This document shows positions 31,787 through 40,551 of a stretch of 64,000 nucleotides of DNA, in pieces (position 1 is the first letter of the stretch; each line of letters starts with the position of its first letter). This DNA is from Rhodothermales bacterium (lineage in GTDB: Bacteria > Bacteroidota > Rhodothermia > Rhodothermales > VXPQ01): positions 1 to 64,000 of the forward strand of contig JAJDWX010000013.1 of NCBI GenBank assembly GCA_022825385.1, given 5' to 3'. The notes below the pieces were generated by a model. It was not told the origin of the DNA. It made no database searches and worked only from the letters and a program-made list of their open reading frames with translations. Made by a program: the position numbers and the translations under genes.

Positions 31787-32350
31787 TCAGGCGGGCATGA
31801 ATCCGGCTTGGCGCGCAAACTCGAACACATTGCCCGCCTTCAGTATATCCGCCACGTCGCCAAGCGGCTTGAGCAAAAACTCCTCGCCCGTCGTGCGGTT
31901 GGAAAGTTTGCCGAGCGACGTATCGATTTCGAGCAGGTCGCCCGTGCGCACCCGTTCGAGGAGCCGCTCTATGGACTCGAAGGGGACGATAAAGCCCCCG
32001 TCCACCGCATTGCGATAAAAAATGCGGGCGTAACTCTCGGCCACCACCGCCGCGCAACCGGCTTCCTGCAAGGCGAACGGGGCGTGCTCCCGCGAAGAAC
32101 CGCATCCGAAATTCGAACCGCCCACCACAATCGCATACTCGCTCCGAAACGCATTCGGCGCGGTAAACGGGCGATCCCCGTAGGGAAGCCCCTGGCAGCC
32201 CTGCGGAACGCCGCTGAGCGCATAGCGCCCGTAATATCTGCGCTCCTCCGCGTCGGACAGGCTGTACACCAGGTGCTCCGCCGGAATAATCTGGTCCGTA
32301 TCGATGGCGTCGCCCACTACGTAGGCCGCGCCCGAAATGATTTTTTTCAT
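31787..32350 (-). CDS. leuD: 3-Isopropylmalate dehydratase, small subunit
   Basis: LeuD is the swivel subunit of isopropylmalate isomerase. The 187-residue protein shows GDAIDTDQIIPAEHLVYS (about 13-30), the IVVGGSNFGCGSSREHAPFALQEAG signature (about 74-98) and RIFYRNAVDGGFIVPFE. The substrate loop reads EHLVYS where related archaeal-type isomerases have YL-x-x. ATG 32350 overlaps the leuC stop by 4 bases (ATGA), so the two subunits are translationally coupled. With CimA next door, this enzyme probably also isomerises citramalate for isoleucine synthesis, as in other bacteria using that route. Confidence 0.95.
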   Translation of the reverse strand: MKKIISGAAYVVGDAIDTDQIIPAEHLVYSLSDAEERRYYGRYALSGVPQGCQGLPYGDRPFTAPNAFRSEYAIVVGGSNFGCGSSREHAPFALQEAGCAAVVAESYARIFYRNAVDGGFIVPFESIERLLERVRTGDLLEIDTSLGKLSNRTTGEEFLLKPLGDVADILKAGNVFEFARQAGFMPA

Positions 32351-33639
32351 ACCAGCACCTCGCGAGGATCCGTAATCGTTCCGGAAAGCGCCGACGCCGC
32401 CACCGTATAGGGCGACGCCAGATAAACCGAAGCCTGCTTGCTGCCCATGCGTCCGGGAAAATTCCGGTTCGTGGTGGAAATCACGACTTCCGAGCCGTGC
32501 GTCCTGCCAAACGTATCCGACGGCCCGCCAAGACAGGCCGCGCAGGAAGCCTGTCCCAGTTTGCACCCGGACCGCTCGAAAATTTCGTACAAGGTGTCGC
32601 CTTCGACCCGGGTCGAATGCAGCTGCTCGCCAATCCAGGTCGTCGCGGGCACGATGTAGGTGTCGATCGCAACCTCTTGTCCCCGCAGGATGCTCGCCGC
32701 GGCCACGAAATCTTCCAGCTTGCCTCCCGTGCAACTGCCCACGTACGCCCGGTCCAGGCGCGTCCCGGCGACTTCCGACACGGTCGCCCGGTTGTCCGGG
32801 CTGTGCGGCTTGGCCACCAGCGGCTCAATCTCCTCGACGCGATAATGCCGGACCGAATGGCAGCGCGCGCCGGGATCGCCGTAAACCGGTTCGAACGCCC
32901 TGTCGGTACGCTCCCGAACGTACTCGAAGGTTTTTTCGTCCGGGGGAATGATCCCGTTTTTGCCTCCCGCCTCAATGGCCATGTTCGTCAGCGTCATGCG
33001 CTCGTGCACCGGCAAGTCGTATACCGCTTCCCCGTCGAACTCAAGCGCGCGGTAGGTGCCCCCATCCGTCCCGATATCCCCGATAACCTGCAGGATCAGG
33101 TCCTTGGCCATGAGATACGGCGGCAACGACCCCTCGAATACGAATCGCATCGTTTCGGGGACTTTGAGCCATATTTTCCCGGTGCCCAGGATGAGCGCCG
33201 CATCCGTGTTCCCCACCCCGGTCGAAAACATCCCGAACGCGCCGGAAGTGCAGGTGTGGCTGTCCGTGCCGATCAGCAGGGAACCCGGCAGGTTGAACCC
33301 TTCCTCGGCCAGCGCCATGTGACATACCCCCTTGTAGTTCGGCGTCCCCGGATCGTAGTAGTACGGGAGATCGTGCTCGGCGGCGAAGGCCCGCAACAAC
33401 TCCACGTTCCGGTTTGCGTGGTGGTTTTTCGTAAAAATGTAGTGATCGGGAATGATCACCAGCTTTTCCTTGTCCCACGGCGCGGCGTCGGCCCCGAATT
33501 CGCGACGGAAAATGTCGATGGTCGGGGGACCGCACACGTCGTGGGTCATAAGAATGTCCACGTCCACCCAGATGTTGTCGCCGGGGACCACCCGGTCCCG
33601 GCCTGCGCGGCGCGCCAGTATTTTTTCCGTAATCGTCAT
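32347..33639 (-). CDS. leuC: 3-Isopropylmalate dehydratase, large subunit
   Basis: LeuC is the aconitase-type [4Fe-4S] subunit that isomerises isopropylmalate (and citramalate). The 430-residue protein is of the shorter archaeal/bacterial class rather than the 465-residue enterobacterial type. It has LMTHDVCGPPTIDIF (about 30-44), IPDHYIFTKNHHANRNV, IGTDSHTCTSGAFGMFSTGVGNTDAA (about 121-146), AYVGSCTGGKLEDF for the first cluster Cys, and LGQASCAACLGGPSD for the C-x-x-C pair. The NRNFPGRMGSKQASVYLASP block completes the site. It is overlapped by 4 bases on both sides, by leuA upstream and leuD downstream, so leuA-leuC-leuD is one translationally coupled unit. Confidence 0.95.
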   Translation of the reverse strand: MTITEKILARRAGRDRVVPGDNIWVDVDILMTHDVCGPPTIDIFRREFGADAAPWDKEKLVIIPDHYIFTKNHHANRNVELLRAFAAEHDLPYYYDPGTPNYKGVCHMALAEEGFNLPGSLLIGTDSHTCTSGAFGMFSTGVGNTDAALILGTGKIWLKVPETMRFVFEGSLPPYLMAKDLILQVIGDIGTDGGTYRALEFDGEAVYDLPVHERMTLTNMAIEAGGKNGIIPPDEKTFEYVRERTDRAFEPVYGDPGARCHSVRHYRVEEIEPLVAKPHSPDNRATVSEVAGTRLDRAYVGSCTGGKLEDFVAAASILRGQEVAIDTYIVPATTWIGEQLHSTRVEGDTLYEIFERSGCKLGQASCAACLGGPSDTFGRTHGSEVVISTTNRNFPGRMGSKQASVYLASPYTVAASALSGTITDPREVLV

Positions 33640-35246
33640 GCTACGCCTCCTTCGAACGAGCTCATGATGCCATTGCCGACGAAGGTCATGTTCTCCTCGT
33701 CGGATCGCCAGGTTTCGAGATTGTTGAGCGCATCGATGTACGCGTCCGCAGAAGCGCGGATCACATCGGTGTTTTGCGCCTGCCCTCTGAAAAAGGCGCC
33801 GCTTTCCCGAACAAGCACGGTGACTTCGCCAATCGCGCCGGCCCCCTCGGAAACGGATCGAATAGAATAACTTTCCAGCTTGCGCGAGCAGCCGAGGGCA
33901 TGGTTGATGGCCCGGTACACCGCGTCCACAGGCCCGTCGCCGGTGGCCTCCGCAGTCAACTTCTCCTCTTCGGACACATTGAACACGGAGACTTCCGCCT
34001 GGGGGCGTTTGCCGGTATCGACCTTCACGGACAAGTGGTCGAGCCGGTAATGCTGCAAAACGGCATGCTCCGCATTCCCCTGCACAAGATGGATCAGGTC
34101 CGCGTCGTGGATTTCTTTCTTGCGATCCGCAAGCCGGACGAACAACTCGTAGAGAATATCCTTGCGGGATTCCTCCACATGCAAACCTATCCGCTTCAGA
34201 CGGCTGAAAAAGCCGTGGCGCCCGGAATGCCGGCCCAGGCGTATCTGCTCGCTCGTCTGGCCCACGTCCTCCGCCTGCATGATTTCGTACGTATCCCGGC
34301 GTTTCAGCACCCCGTGCTGATGAATGCCGGCTTCGTGGCTAAACGCGTTGCGGCCCACGATCGCCTTGTTCGGCGGCACCGGGAATCCCGTCGCCACGGA
34401 CACCATGCGGCTCGTTTCCGTAAGGTGCGTGGCCTCGATGCTCGTATCTGCGCCGAATTGCTCGCCGCGAACGCGCAGCGCCATCACCACTTCCTCCAGC
34501 GCGGCATTGCCCGCTCGCTCGCCAATACCATTGATCGTGCACTCGATCTGCCGGGCGCCCGCGCATACGGCGGCGATGGAATTGGCCACGGCAAGGCCAA
34601 GATCGTCGTGGCAATGGGCCGAGAGTACGACCTTTTCGGCCGACGGCACGCCCTCCCGCACCGCTTCGAACATGCGGGCGTACTCGCTGGGCGTGCAATA
34701 CCCGGTCGTATCGGGAATATTGACGGTCGTGGCGCCCTCCGCTATCGCCGCCGCGATCACCTCGCACAAGAATCCGTGTTCCGTGCGCCCGGCGTCCTCC
34801 GCGCTGAATTCTATGTCGTCGGTATAGGTTCGGGCCAGCTGCACCGCCTCGCGCGCCATGCGAACCACGCTCTGCCGCTTTTCTGCAAGCGTCGCGCCGT
34901 ATCGGTCGCTGCCGAATTTCGCGTCTATGTGAATGTCGCTCGTGGCGATGAACGTATGAATCCGCGTCCGTTCGCCCCCCGCCAGGGACTTGCCCGCCGC
35001 ATGCACGTCGTTTTCGAGCGCGCGGGCAAGCGCGCAAATCACCGGTCCCGGCACGTCGCGCACGATGCTCGCCACGGCCTCGAACTGGGCCGGAGACGAA
35101 ATCGGAAATCCGGCCTCAATCACGTCCACGTCGAGCTTCACGAGTTGCCGGGCAATGCGGACCTTCTCGTGAATCGTCATGGATGCGCCCGGCGCCTGTT
35201 CGCCGTCGCGCAACGTGGTGTCGAATATGGTTACCTTGTCTTTCAT
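33636..35246 (-). CDS. leuA: 2-Isopropylmalate synthase
   Basis: LeuA condenses 2-oxoisovalerate with acetyl-CoA, the committed step to leucine. The 536-residue protein opens [20 protein letters not shown] (about 5-24), followed by DVIEAGFPISSPAQFEAV and VNIPDTTGYCTPSEYARMF. The [40 protein letters not shown] block carries the metal-binding His residues. The C-terminal regulatory domain (about 390-520, with HLSVKVDTGKRPQAEVSVF and ATGDGPVDAVYRAINHAL) implies leucine feedback inhibition. Its stop overlaps the leuC start by 4 bases. A 155-base gap (35247-35401) separates it from leuB; I see no gene or clear hairpin there. Confidence 0.95.
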   Translation of the reverse strand: MKDKVTIFDTTLRDGEQAPGASMTIHEKVRIARQLVKLDVDVIEAGFPISSPAQFEAVASIVRDVPGPVICALARALENDVHAAGKSLAGGERTRIHTFIATSDIHIDAKFGSDRYGATLAEKRQSVVRMAREAVQLARTYTDDIEFSAEDAGRTEHGFLCEVIAAAIAEGATTVNIPDTTGYCTPSEYARMFEAVREGVPSAEKVVLSAHCHDDLGLAVANSIAAVCAGARQIECTINGIGERAGNAALEEVVMALRVRGEQFGADTSIEATHLTETSRMVSVATGFPVPPNKAIVGRNAFSHEAGIHQHGVLKRRDTYEIMQAEDVGQTSEQIRLGRHSGRHGFFSRLKRIGLHVEESRKDILYELFVRLADRKKEIHDADLIHLVQGNAEHAVLQHYRLDHLSVKVDTGKRPQAEVSVFNVSEEEKLTAEATGDGPVDAVYRAINHALGCSRKLESYSIRSVSEGAGAIGEVTVLVRESGAFFRGQAQNTDVIRASADAYIDALNNLETWRSDEENMTFVGNGIMSSFEGGVA

Positions 35247-35401
35247 GGGGAAATTTTCTCGGCGGTTACTTTACAAGTGGAGTACGGAAGGGGTCGTACG
35301 CGCCCGATACGCTGACGAACCGATGTCGTCCTGCACATATCGCGTCGGGCGCCTTGTAAGTCGAAGAAAACCGGGGAAAACGTTATGTATCCGAGGGTGC
35401 G

Positions 35402-36523
35402 TCATGCCGCCGCCTCCACGGGCTGCTCCCGGCCCGTTTCCTGCCGTACGCGGGAAGCAACGCGGGCGCCCATCTCGCCGGTAGACACCACCCGGCAGCC
35501 GGGTTCCCGCATGTCCGCCGTGCGCGCGCCCTCGGCCAGCGTTTCGTTCACGGCGCGCCGAATAGCCCGGGCCGCGTCCGCCTCGCCCCACTGTTCGAGC
35601 ATCATGGCGGCGCTCAGGATGGCCGCCGAGGGGTTCGCCTTGCCCTGTCCGGCGATATCCGGAGCGCTGCCGTGGACAGGCTCGAACAATCCGGTAGCGC
35701 CGCCCACCGAAGCCGAAGGCAACAAACCCAGCGAACCCGGCAGCGTGGCGGCCAGGTCGGACAGAATATCGCCGAACAGGTTCGCCGTAACCACCACGTC
35801 GAAATCCGACGGGCGGCGCACAATCTGCATGGCCGCGTTATCGATATACAAATGCTCCAGTTCCACGTCGGGGTAGTCCGTTTCGCGCACCCGGGTCACC
35901 ACTTCTCTCCATAGCTGCGACACCTCCAGCACATTGGCCTTGTCTACGGACGTAACCCGGCCCCGCCGACGGCGCGCCCAGGTAAACGCCACCTGCGCGA
36001 TCCGCGCGATCTCCGCTTCCGAATAGCGCATCGTATTGCGCGCTTCCTTGCCCCCTGTTCCCTCGACCGGCCCTTTGGGGCTCGAAAAATAAATGCCGCC
36101 AGTCAATTCGCGCACGATCATCATGTCCGTGCCCGCCACCACCTCTCGCCGGAGCGGCGAGGCGCCCGCCAGAAAATCCGGCACCGCCACCGGACGCAGG
36201 TTGGCGTACGCGCCCAGCGCCTTGCGCAACGCCAGCAAACCGGCCTCCGGGCGCAAATCGCCTTGCAGCGCATCCCAGGCAGGCCCCCCGACGGCGCCAA
36301 GCAGCACGGCGTCCGAGGCAAGGCAGGCCGTTTTGACGGATTCCGGCAGCGGCGCGCCCAGCGCATCGATGGCGCTGCCGCCCACGGGAAATTCTTCATG
36401 CGCCAGCGCGAACCCGAACCGTTCGCCCGCCGCCGCCAAAACGCGCAGCGCCTCCCGGGTCACTTCCGGCCCGACGCCGTCCCCCGGCAAACAGGCGACG
36501 CGATATGTTTTCCTGTCAGCCAA
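35402..36523 (-). CDS. leuB: 3-Isopropylmalate dehydrogenase
   Basis: LeuB oxidatively decarboxylates 3-isopropylmalate (and the citramalate-derived methylmalate) with NAD. The protein, about 373 residues, reads YRVACLPGDGVGPEVTREALRVL at the start, with LLGAVGGPAWD, LRKALGAYANLRPV, VRELTGGIYFS, VTSVDKANVLEVSQLWREVV, DNAAMQIVRRPSDFDVVVTANLFGDILSDLAA and LFEPVHGSAPDIAGQGKANPSAAIL following in order, all as in the family. No ATG fits the N-terminus: the likely start is TTG at 36523, two bases after the ilvC stop, which places it in a tightly coupled position. A frame extending to 36676 lies inside ilvC and is rejected. Confidence 0.93.
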   Translation of the reverse strand: MADRKTYRVACLPGDGVGPEVTREALRVLAAAGERFGFALAHEEFPVGGSAIDALGAPLPESVKTACLASDAVLLGAVGGPAWDALQGDLRPEAGLLALRKALGAYANLRPVAVPDFLAGASPLRREVVAGTDMMIVRELTGGIYFSSPKGPVEGTGGKEARNTMRYSEAEIARIAQVAFTWARRRRGRVTSVDKANVLEVSQLWREVVTRVRETDYPDVELEHLYIDNAAMQIVRRPSDFDVVVTANLFGDILSDLAATLPGSLGLLPSASVGGATGLFEPVHGSAPDIAGQGKANPSAAILSAAMMLEQWGEADAARAIRRAVNETLAEGARTADMREPGCRVVSTGEMGARVASRVRQETGREQPVEAAA

Positions 36524-36525
36524 GG

Positions 36526-37542
36526 TTATACGGCGTTCGCTGCTTCGTTTCGTTCGCCGCGCAGCCAGCTCATCATGCCGCGCAACCGCTTGCCGATCTG
36601 CTCGATCGGATGCTCCCGGGACCTGCCGCGCAAGGCAAGCAACTGCTTGCCCCCGGCCTCGTTCTCCGCAATCCATTCCCGCGCGAACGTCCCGTCCTGC
36701 ACTTCGGCGAGAATCTCCCGCATGCGCTCGCGCGCCGCATCGTCAATGATCCGCGGACCGCGCGTGTAATTGCCGTACTCGGCGGTATCGCTGATCGAAT
36801 AGTTCATGTACTCCAGCCCGCCGTCGTAAATCAGATCGACGATCAGCTTGAGTTCGTGCAAACATTCGAAATACGCCAACTCGGGCGGATACCCCGCGCC
36901 CGTCAGCGTTTCGAACCCGGCCTTGATCAACTCCTCGGCGCCGCCGCAAAGCACGGCCTGTTCCCCGAAAAGATCGGTCTCCGTCTCGTCCTTGAAGGTC
37001 GTTTCGATGACGCCCGCCCGAATGCCGCCTATGCCTTCCGCATAGCTCAGCGCCATGTCCAGCGCCGTCCCCGAAGCGTCCTGCGCCACCGCCACCAGGC
37101 AGGGCACGCCTTTGCCCTCCTCGAACACCCGGCGCGCCAGATGCCCCGGCGACTTGGGGGCCACCATAAACACGTCGACGCCTTCCGGCGGCGCAATCTG
37201 GCCGTAATGAATATTGAACCCATGCCCGAAAACAAGGGATTTGCCGGGCTTCATATGCTCGACCATATGCTCCTCGTACACCCGCTTCTGATGCTGATCC
37301 GGCACCAGCAACACCACCAGGTCCCCCCATGCGGCGGCTTCGGAAATGCCCATGACGCGCAGCCCCCTGGCGGCGGCTTCCGCGCGCGAGGACGAGCCCT
37401 CCCGCAGTCCGACCGCCACGTCCACGCCGCTGTCATGCAAGTTCAGCGCATGGGCGTGCCCCTGGCTTCCGTATCCAATGACCGCGACCCGCCGCGAACG
37501 GACCAGGTCGGGATTCGCCTGATAATGAACGTTTACTCCCAT
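36526..37542 (-). CDS. ilvC: Ketol-acid reductoisomerase (NADP+), class I
   Basis: IlvC isomerises and reduces acetolactate and acetohydroxybutyrate in valine and isoleucine synthesis. The 338-residue length is that of class I enzymes. [23 protein letters not shown] (about 17-39) is the Rossmann motif. [13 protein letters not shown] is the cofactor-specificity loop, where Arg and Ser residues suggest [41 protein letters not shown] and SYAEGIGG follow, and the acidic metal ligands lie in [21 protein letters not shown] and [19 protein letters not shown]. No Shine-Dalgarno precedes ATG 37542; instead a short tandem repeat sits there. It lies 78 bases after ilvN and two bases before the leuB start. 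Confidence 0.95.
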   Translation of the reverse strand: MGVNVHYQANPDLVRSRRVAVIGYGSQGHAHALNLHDSGVDVAVGLREGSSSRAEAAARGLRVMGISEAAAWGDLVVLLVPDQHQKRVYEEHMVEHMKPGKSLVFGHGFNIHYGQIAPPEGVDVFMVAPKSPGHLARRVFEEGKGVPCLVAVAQDASGTALDMALSYAEGIGGIRAGVIETTFKDETETDLFGEQAVLCGGAEELIKAGFETLTGAGYPPELAYFECLHELKLIVDLIYDGGLEYMNYSISDTAEYGNYTRGPRIIDDAARERMREILAEVQDGTFAREWIAENEAGGKQLLALRGRSREHPIEQIGKRLRGMMSWLRGERNEAANAV

Positions 37543-37552
37543 TGTTATTTAC

Positions 37553-37582
37553 GTTGTGGTTATGGTCGTTGTGGTTATGGTC
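37553..37582 (-). repeat. Two 15-bp tandem repeats just upstream of ilvC
   Basis: GTTGTGGTTATGGTC occurs twice in immediate succession (37553-37567 and 37568-37582), with a partial third GTTA beyond it, 11 bases before the ilvC start codon. The - strand transcript here is rich in AAC and CAC. It may affect ribosome entry or simply be a slippage-prone spacer. Confidence 0.8.
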
Positions 37583-37620
37583 GTTATTGCAGTGCGCGCG
37601 GGACCGCTCGAAAAACCGGC

Positions 37621-38199
37621 TCAATCGCCGAAAAGAAGCGCGCGCTTCATCGCCACGCGGCCGCTCCGCGCAATTTCCTCTACGCCGTAACGCTTCATCA
37701 TGCCGATAAACGCATTGATCTTCTTGGCGGGACCGGTGATTTCAAAGGTCATCGTGTTCGTCGTGACGTCCACGACCTTGCCCTGAAAAATCTTGAGCGT
37801 GTCGAGGAGTTCGACCCGATTGTCCGAGGCGTACGGCACCTTCAGCAGGCACAACTCCCGCTCGACATATTCCTCCGACGTCAAATCCTCCACCTCCAGC
37901 ACATCGATCAGCCGGTTCAATTGCCGGTTCACCTGCGCAATGATGCGGCTTTCTCCCGTGGTGGCGATGGTCATGCGGGAAATCGAAGGGTCGTCCGTTT
38001 CCCCGACCGTCACGCTTTCGAGATTGAAACCGCGCGCGGCGAACAAATTGACGACGCGATTCAGCGCGCCGATCGAATTCTCAAGCAACACGGCGATAAT
38101 ATGCCGATGGCGATGCGTTTGCTCGCCCGGCCCGATAGCCTCCCCCTGGGCCTTCTTCCGAAGAATCTGTTGCGGGGTCAGTGTGTTTTGCTCGCTCAT
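37621..38199 (-). CDS. ilvN: Acetolactate synthase, small regulatory subunit
   Basis: IlvN/IlvH regulates acetolactate synthase and confers valine feedback inhibition. The 192-residue protein has an N-terminal ACT domain (RHIIAVLLENSIGALNRVVNLFAARGFNLESVTVG, about 32-66). A second ferredoxin-like domain (ELCLLKVPYASDNRVELLDTLKIFQGKVVDVTTNTMTFEITG) follows. It has an extra N-terminal tail of about 30 polar residues compared with the 160-residue enterobacterial IlvH. AAGGACG precedes the ATG. It follows ilvB by 25 bases and is surely co-transcribed with it. Confidence 0.95.
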   Translation of the reverse strand: MSEQNTLTPQQILRKKAQGEAIGPGEQTHRHRHIIAVLLENSIGALNRVVNLFAARGFNLESVTVGETDDPSISRMTIATTGESRIIAQVNRQLNRLIDVLEVEDLTSEEYVERELCLLKVPYASDNRVELLDTLKIFQGKVVDVTTNTMTFEITGPAKKINAFIGMMKRYGVEEIARSGRVAMKRALLFGD

Positions 38200-38224
38200 G
38201 TGCGACGTCCTTGTAAAATGCGTG

Positions 38225-39985
38225 TCATACGAAAGCGTTGGGCGTAAGGCGCTTCGTGATCATCTCGTCCGTGGAAGCGCCCGCAGGCACCATCGGGAAC
38301 ACCATCTCCTCCTTGGCGACGCGGAATTCCATCACGGCGGGACGGTCGGAAACCGCCCAGGCCTCCCGAATAACGCCATCCACTTCGTCCGGCGTTTCCG
38401 CGCGCAGGCCCACGCAATGATGCGCCTCGGCCAGCTTGACGAAATCCGGATTCGTATCGGACAGGTCGGTATGGCTGAAGCGCTCGTCGTGAAACAACTC
38501 CTGCCATTGCCGCACCATCCCCAGGAACTTGTTGTTGATGATGACCACCTTGATGGGCAGTCCGTGCGCCGCGGCGACGCTCAGCTCCTGGGCGTTCATG
38601 ACGAACCCGCCATCCCCGCTGATCGAAACGACCGTCTTGTCCGGCCGGCCGAACGCGGCGCCCATCGCGGCGGGAAAACAAAAACCCATGGTGCCGAGCC
38701 CGCCCGACGTGATGTGCGTACGCGCATGCAAGAACTGGAAATACTGGGCGGCCCACATCTGGTGCTGGCCCACGTCGGTCACCACGATCGCCTCCCCTTT
38801 CGTATGCCGCCGAAGCCGTTCGAGCACGTATTGCGCCCGAAGGCGCCCGTCCCCCTGTTCGTAGGCCAGCGGACATTCCGCCTTCCAGGCCTGCACCTGC
38901 GCAAGCCACGCCTCCGTGCGACACGCTCCCGCAAGCGGCTCCAGGCGCATCAGCGCATCGCGCACGTCGCCCACGATGGCGCAATCCACATACACATTCT
39001 TGGAGATGGAAGACGGATCTATATCGATATGCACGATTTTGGCGTGGGGCGCCCAGGATTCGAGCTTGCCCGTCACCCGGTCGTCGAACCGCGCGCCGAC
39101 CGCAATCAGGAGATCGGCGTTCTGCACGGCCATGTTGGCGTACCACGTGCCGTGCATCCCGAGCATGCCCACCGAAAGTTCGTCGTCCTCGGGAAAGGCG
39201 CCGAGTCCGTGCAGCGTCGTGGTCACCGGAATGCGCGCCGTCCGGGCGATCCGGGTGAGCACATCCGCCGCATCCGCGCCGACGGCCCCGCCGCCCACAT
39301 AGAAAAGCGGCTTGTCCGCCTCGGCGATCATGGCTGCGGCGCGTTGAATCTTGGCGTCGTCTCCCCGGGCCTTGAAACGGTAGCCGCGCAGGTTGACTTC
39401 CTTCGGGTATTCGAACTCGGTTTCGGCCAGGAGAACGTCCTTCGGCAAATCCACCACGACCGGACCCGGGCGGCCCGTGCGCGCAATGTGATACGCCTTT
39501 TTCACCGCCTGCGCCAGGTCGCGTACGTCGCGCACCAGGAAACTGTGCTTGGTGATGCTGCGCGTGATGCCTATCGTGTCGCACTCCTGAAACGCATCGT
39601 TCCCGATCAGCTGGGTCGGGACTTGTCCGGTAAACACGACGATGGGCACGGAATCCATATAGGCGTCCGCTATGCCGGTAACCGTGTTCGTGGCGCCGGG
39701 GCCGCTGGTGACAAGCACCGTGCCGACCTTGCCCGTCGCCTTGGCGTACCCCTCGGCGGCGTGCGCGCCGCCTTGCTCGTGCCGCACCAGCACATGCTTG
39801 AAGTTCGGCTGGATGCGGGCCATCTCGTCGTAAATCTTGATCACGGCCCCTCCGGGGTGGCCGAATACGACCTCTACGCCTTCCGCGTCCAGCGAGCGCA
39901 GAAAAATCTCCGCGCCGCTCATGCGTTGCGCGCCGTTCGCTGGCGGCGCATGGTGCGTCATGCTGCTTGCTTGCATATCAGGCAT
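38225..39985 (-). CDS. ilvB: Acetolactate synthase, large catalytic subunit
   Basis: IlvB is the thiamine-diphosphate enzyme that joins two pyruvates (or pyruvate and 2-oxobutyrate). The 586-residue protein has EVVFGHPGGAVIKIYDEM (about 38-55), where the family's catalytic Glu follows in VRHEQGGAHAAEGYAKATGKVG. The N-terminal GPGATNTVTGIADAYMDSVP, VVFTGQVPTQLIGNDAFQE and the FAD-region blocks come next. The ThDP/Mg motif is SISGDGGFVMNAQELSVAAAHGLPIKVVIINN near 450-480. The start at 39985 has AAAGGT about 9 bases upstream. It is the first gene of the string and is preceded by a probable attenuator leader. Confidence 0.95.
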   Translation of the reverse strand: MPDMQASSMTHHAPPANGAQRMSGAEIFLRSLDAEGVEVVFGHPGGAVIKIYDEMARIQPNFKHVLVRHEQGGAHAAEGYAKATGKVGTVLVTSGPGATNTVTGIADAYMDSVPIVVFTGQVPTQLIGNDAFQECDTIGITRSITKHSFLVRDVRDLAQAVKKAYHIARTGRPGPVVVDLPKDVLLAETEFEYPKEVNLRGYRFKARGDDAKIQRAAAMIAEADKPLFYVGGGAVGADAADVLTRIARTARIPVTTTLHGLGAFPEDDELSVGMLGMHGTWYANMAVQNADLLIAVGARFDDRVTGKLESWAPHAKIVHIDIDPSSISKNVYVDCAIVGDVRDALMRLEPLAGACRTEAWLAQVQAWKAECPLAYEQGDGRLRAQYVLERLRRHTKGEAIVVTDVGQHQMWAAQYFQFLHARTHITSGGLGTMGFCFPAAMGAAFGRPDKTVVSISGDGGFVMNAQELSVAAAHGLPIKVVIINNKFLGMVRQWQELFHDERFSHTDLSDTNPDFVKLAEAHHCVGLRAETPDEVDGVIREAWAVSDRPAVMEFRVAKEEMVFPMVPAGASTDEMITKRLTPNAFV

Positions 39986-40063
39986 GGATTACGACCTTTG
40001 GGTCCTTGGTGAATGTGGCGCTCCGTTGAACGCGCCTGCGCGGCGCAAAAGCCGGGCAGACTT

Positions 40064-40105
40064 GGTAAAATACGAAACGCCGACGTCAACGTTCAGGCGC
40101 GTTTC
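40064..40105 (-). terminator. Candidate attenuator terminator ahead of ilvB
   Basis: On the - strand a perfect 7-bp stem, GAAACGC (40105-40099) with GCGTTTC (40080-40074), encloses an 18-base loop and is followed by GTATTTTACC. That is a plausible weak intrinsic terminator, 78 bases before the ilvB start codon and about 110 bases after the leader-peptide stop. The T-run is short, so confidence is moderate. Confidence 0.5.
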
Positions 40106-40145
40106 TTCGGGAGCGTACATGGGCATCGGATTAACGTGGGGCGAA

Positions 40146-40209
40146 GGCCAATTCCTTCACTGCCCGCTTGACGCCATCATGCATGCTGGAGAGGTGCGAA
40201 GGATTGGCC
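40146..40209 (-). promoter_or_regulatory. Long hairpin between leader peptide and ilvB terminator
   Basis: GGCCAATCCTTC (40209-40198 on the - strand) pairs with GAAGGAATTGGCC (40158-40146), 12 base pairs with a single bulged A. The first arm begins 9 bases after the leader-peptide stop codon. A ribosome stalled on the final Val/Ile codons would cover this arm, which is the geometry of an attenuation switch. The regulatory role is inferred. Confidence 0.5.
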
Positions 40210-40217
40210 GGTCCTGG

Positions 40218-40364
40218 CTAAATCGTAATAATAACGAGACCGGGAAGGACGAAGACCACCGGCGCAAGTATCCCGCCGGCCACAGGGGCCACTGCCCGCA
40301 GGGCGCTCGAAACGCCCTGGCCGGCGCGCCGAAGCGCTATCGCCTTGAAGGAGTGCTGCGTCAT
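40218..40364 (-). CDS. Probable branched-chain attenuator leader peptide
   Basis: A 48-codon reading frame in the long leader of the ilv-leu string. Its first 32 residues are ordinary (MTQHSFKAIALRRAGQG and then Ala/Val-rich). The last 17 residues are ILAPVVFVLPGLVIITI: four Val, three Leu and four Ile codons immediately before the stop. Such terminal runs of the operon's own end products are the hallmark of ribosome-mediated attenuation in ilv operons. A stable hairpin follows within 9 bases and a terminator-like hairpin lies before ilvB. The start has no strong ribosome site, so translation is unproven. Confidence 0.55.
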   Translation of the reverse strand: MTQHSFKAIALRRAGQGVSSALRAVAPVAGGILAPVVFVLPGLVIITI

Positions 40365-40551
40365 GTCCAAACCGTCGTTTGGTATGTCTTGTCCTTGTTC
40401 GCGTTGATACTGCGTCCGCAGCGAATGAACGCTTCCTTCCCGAAAACGATCCGCGCGGCCCACCAAAAAGCGGCGGCGGACGCTCAGGCGAAATCGGCGA
40501 CGGGTACAGGCCGCAAAAGGGCCTGCGAACGCCGCAAACGCTACAGATTGC

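Noticed and set aside
35247-35401. Possible small gene or attenuator in the leuB-leuA gap
   Set aside because: No hairpin with T-run and no peptide rich in leucine codons was found.
37433-37624. Peptide with NDHNHNDHNHN upstream of ilvC as a possible leader peptide
   Set aside because: It starts with TTG at the ilvN stop, runs deep into ilvC, and its Asn/His content is explained by the 15-bp tandem repeat; these are not products of the operon.
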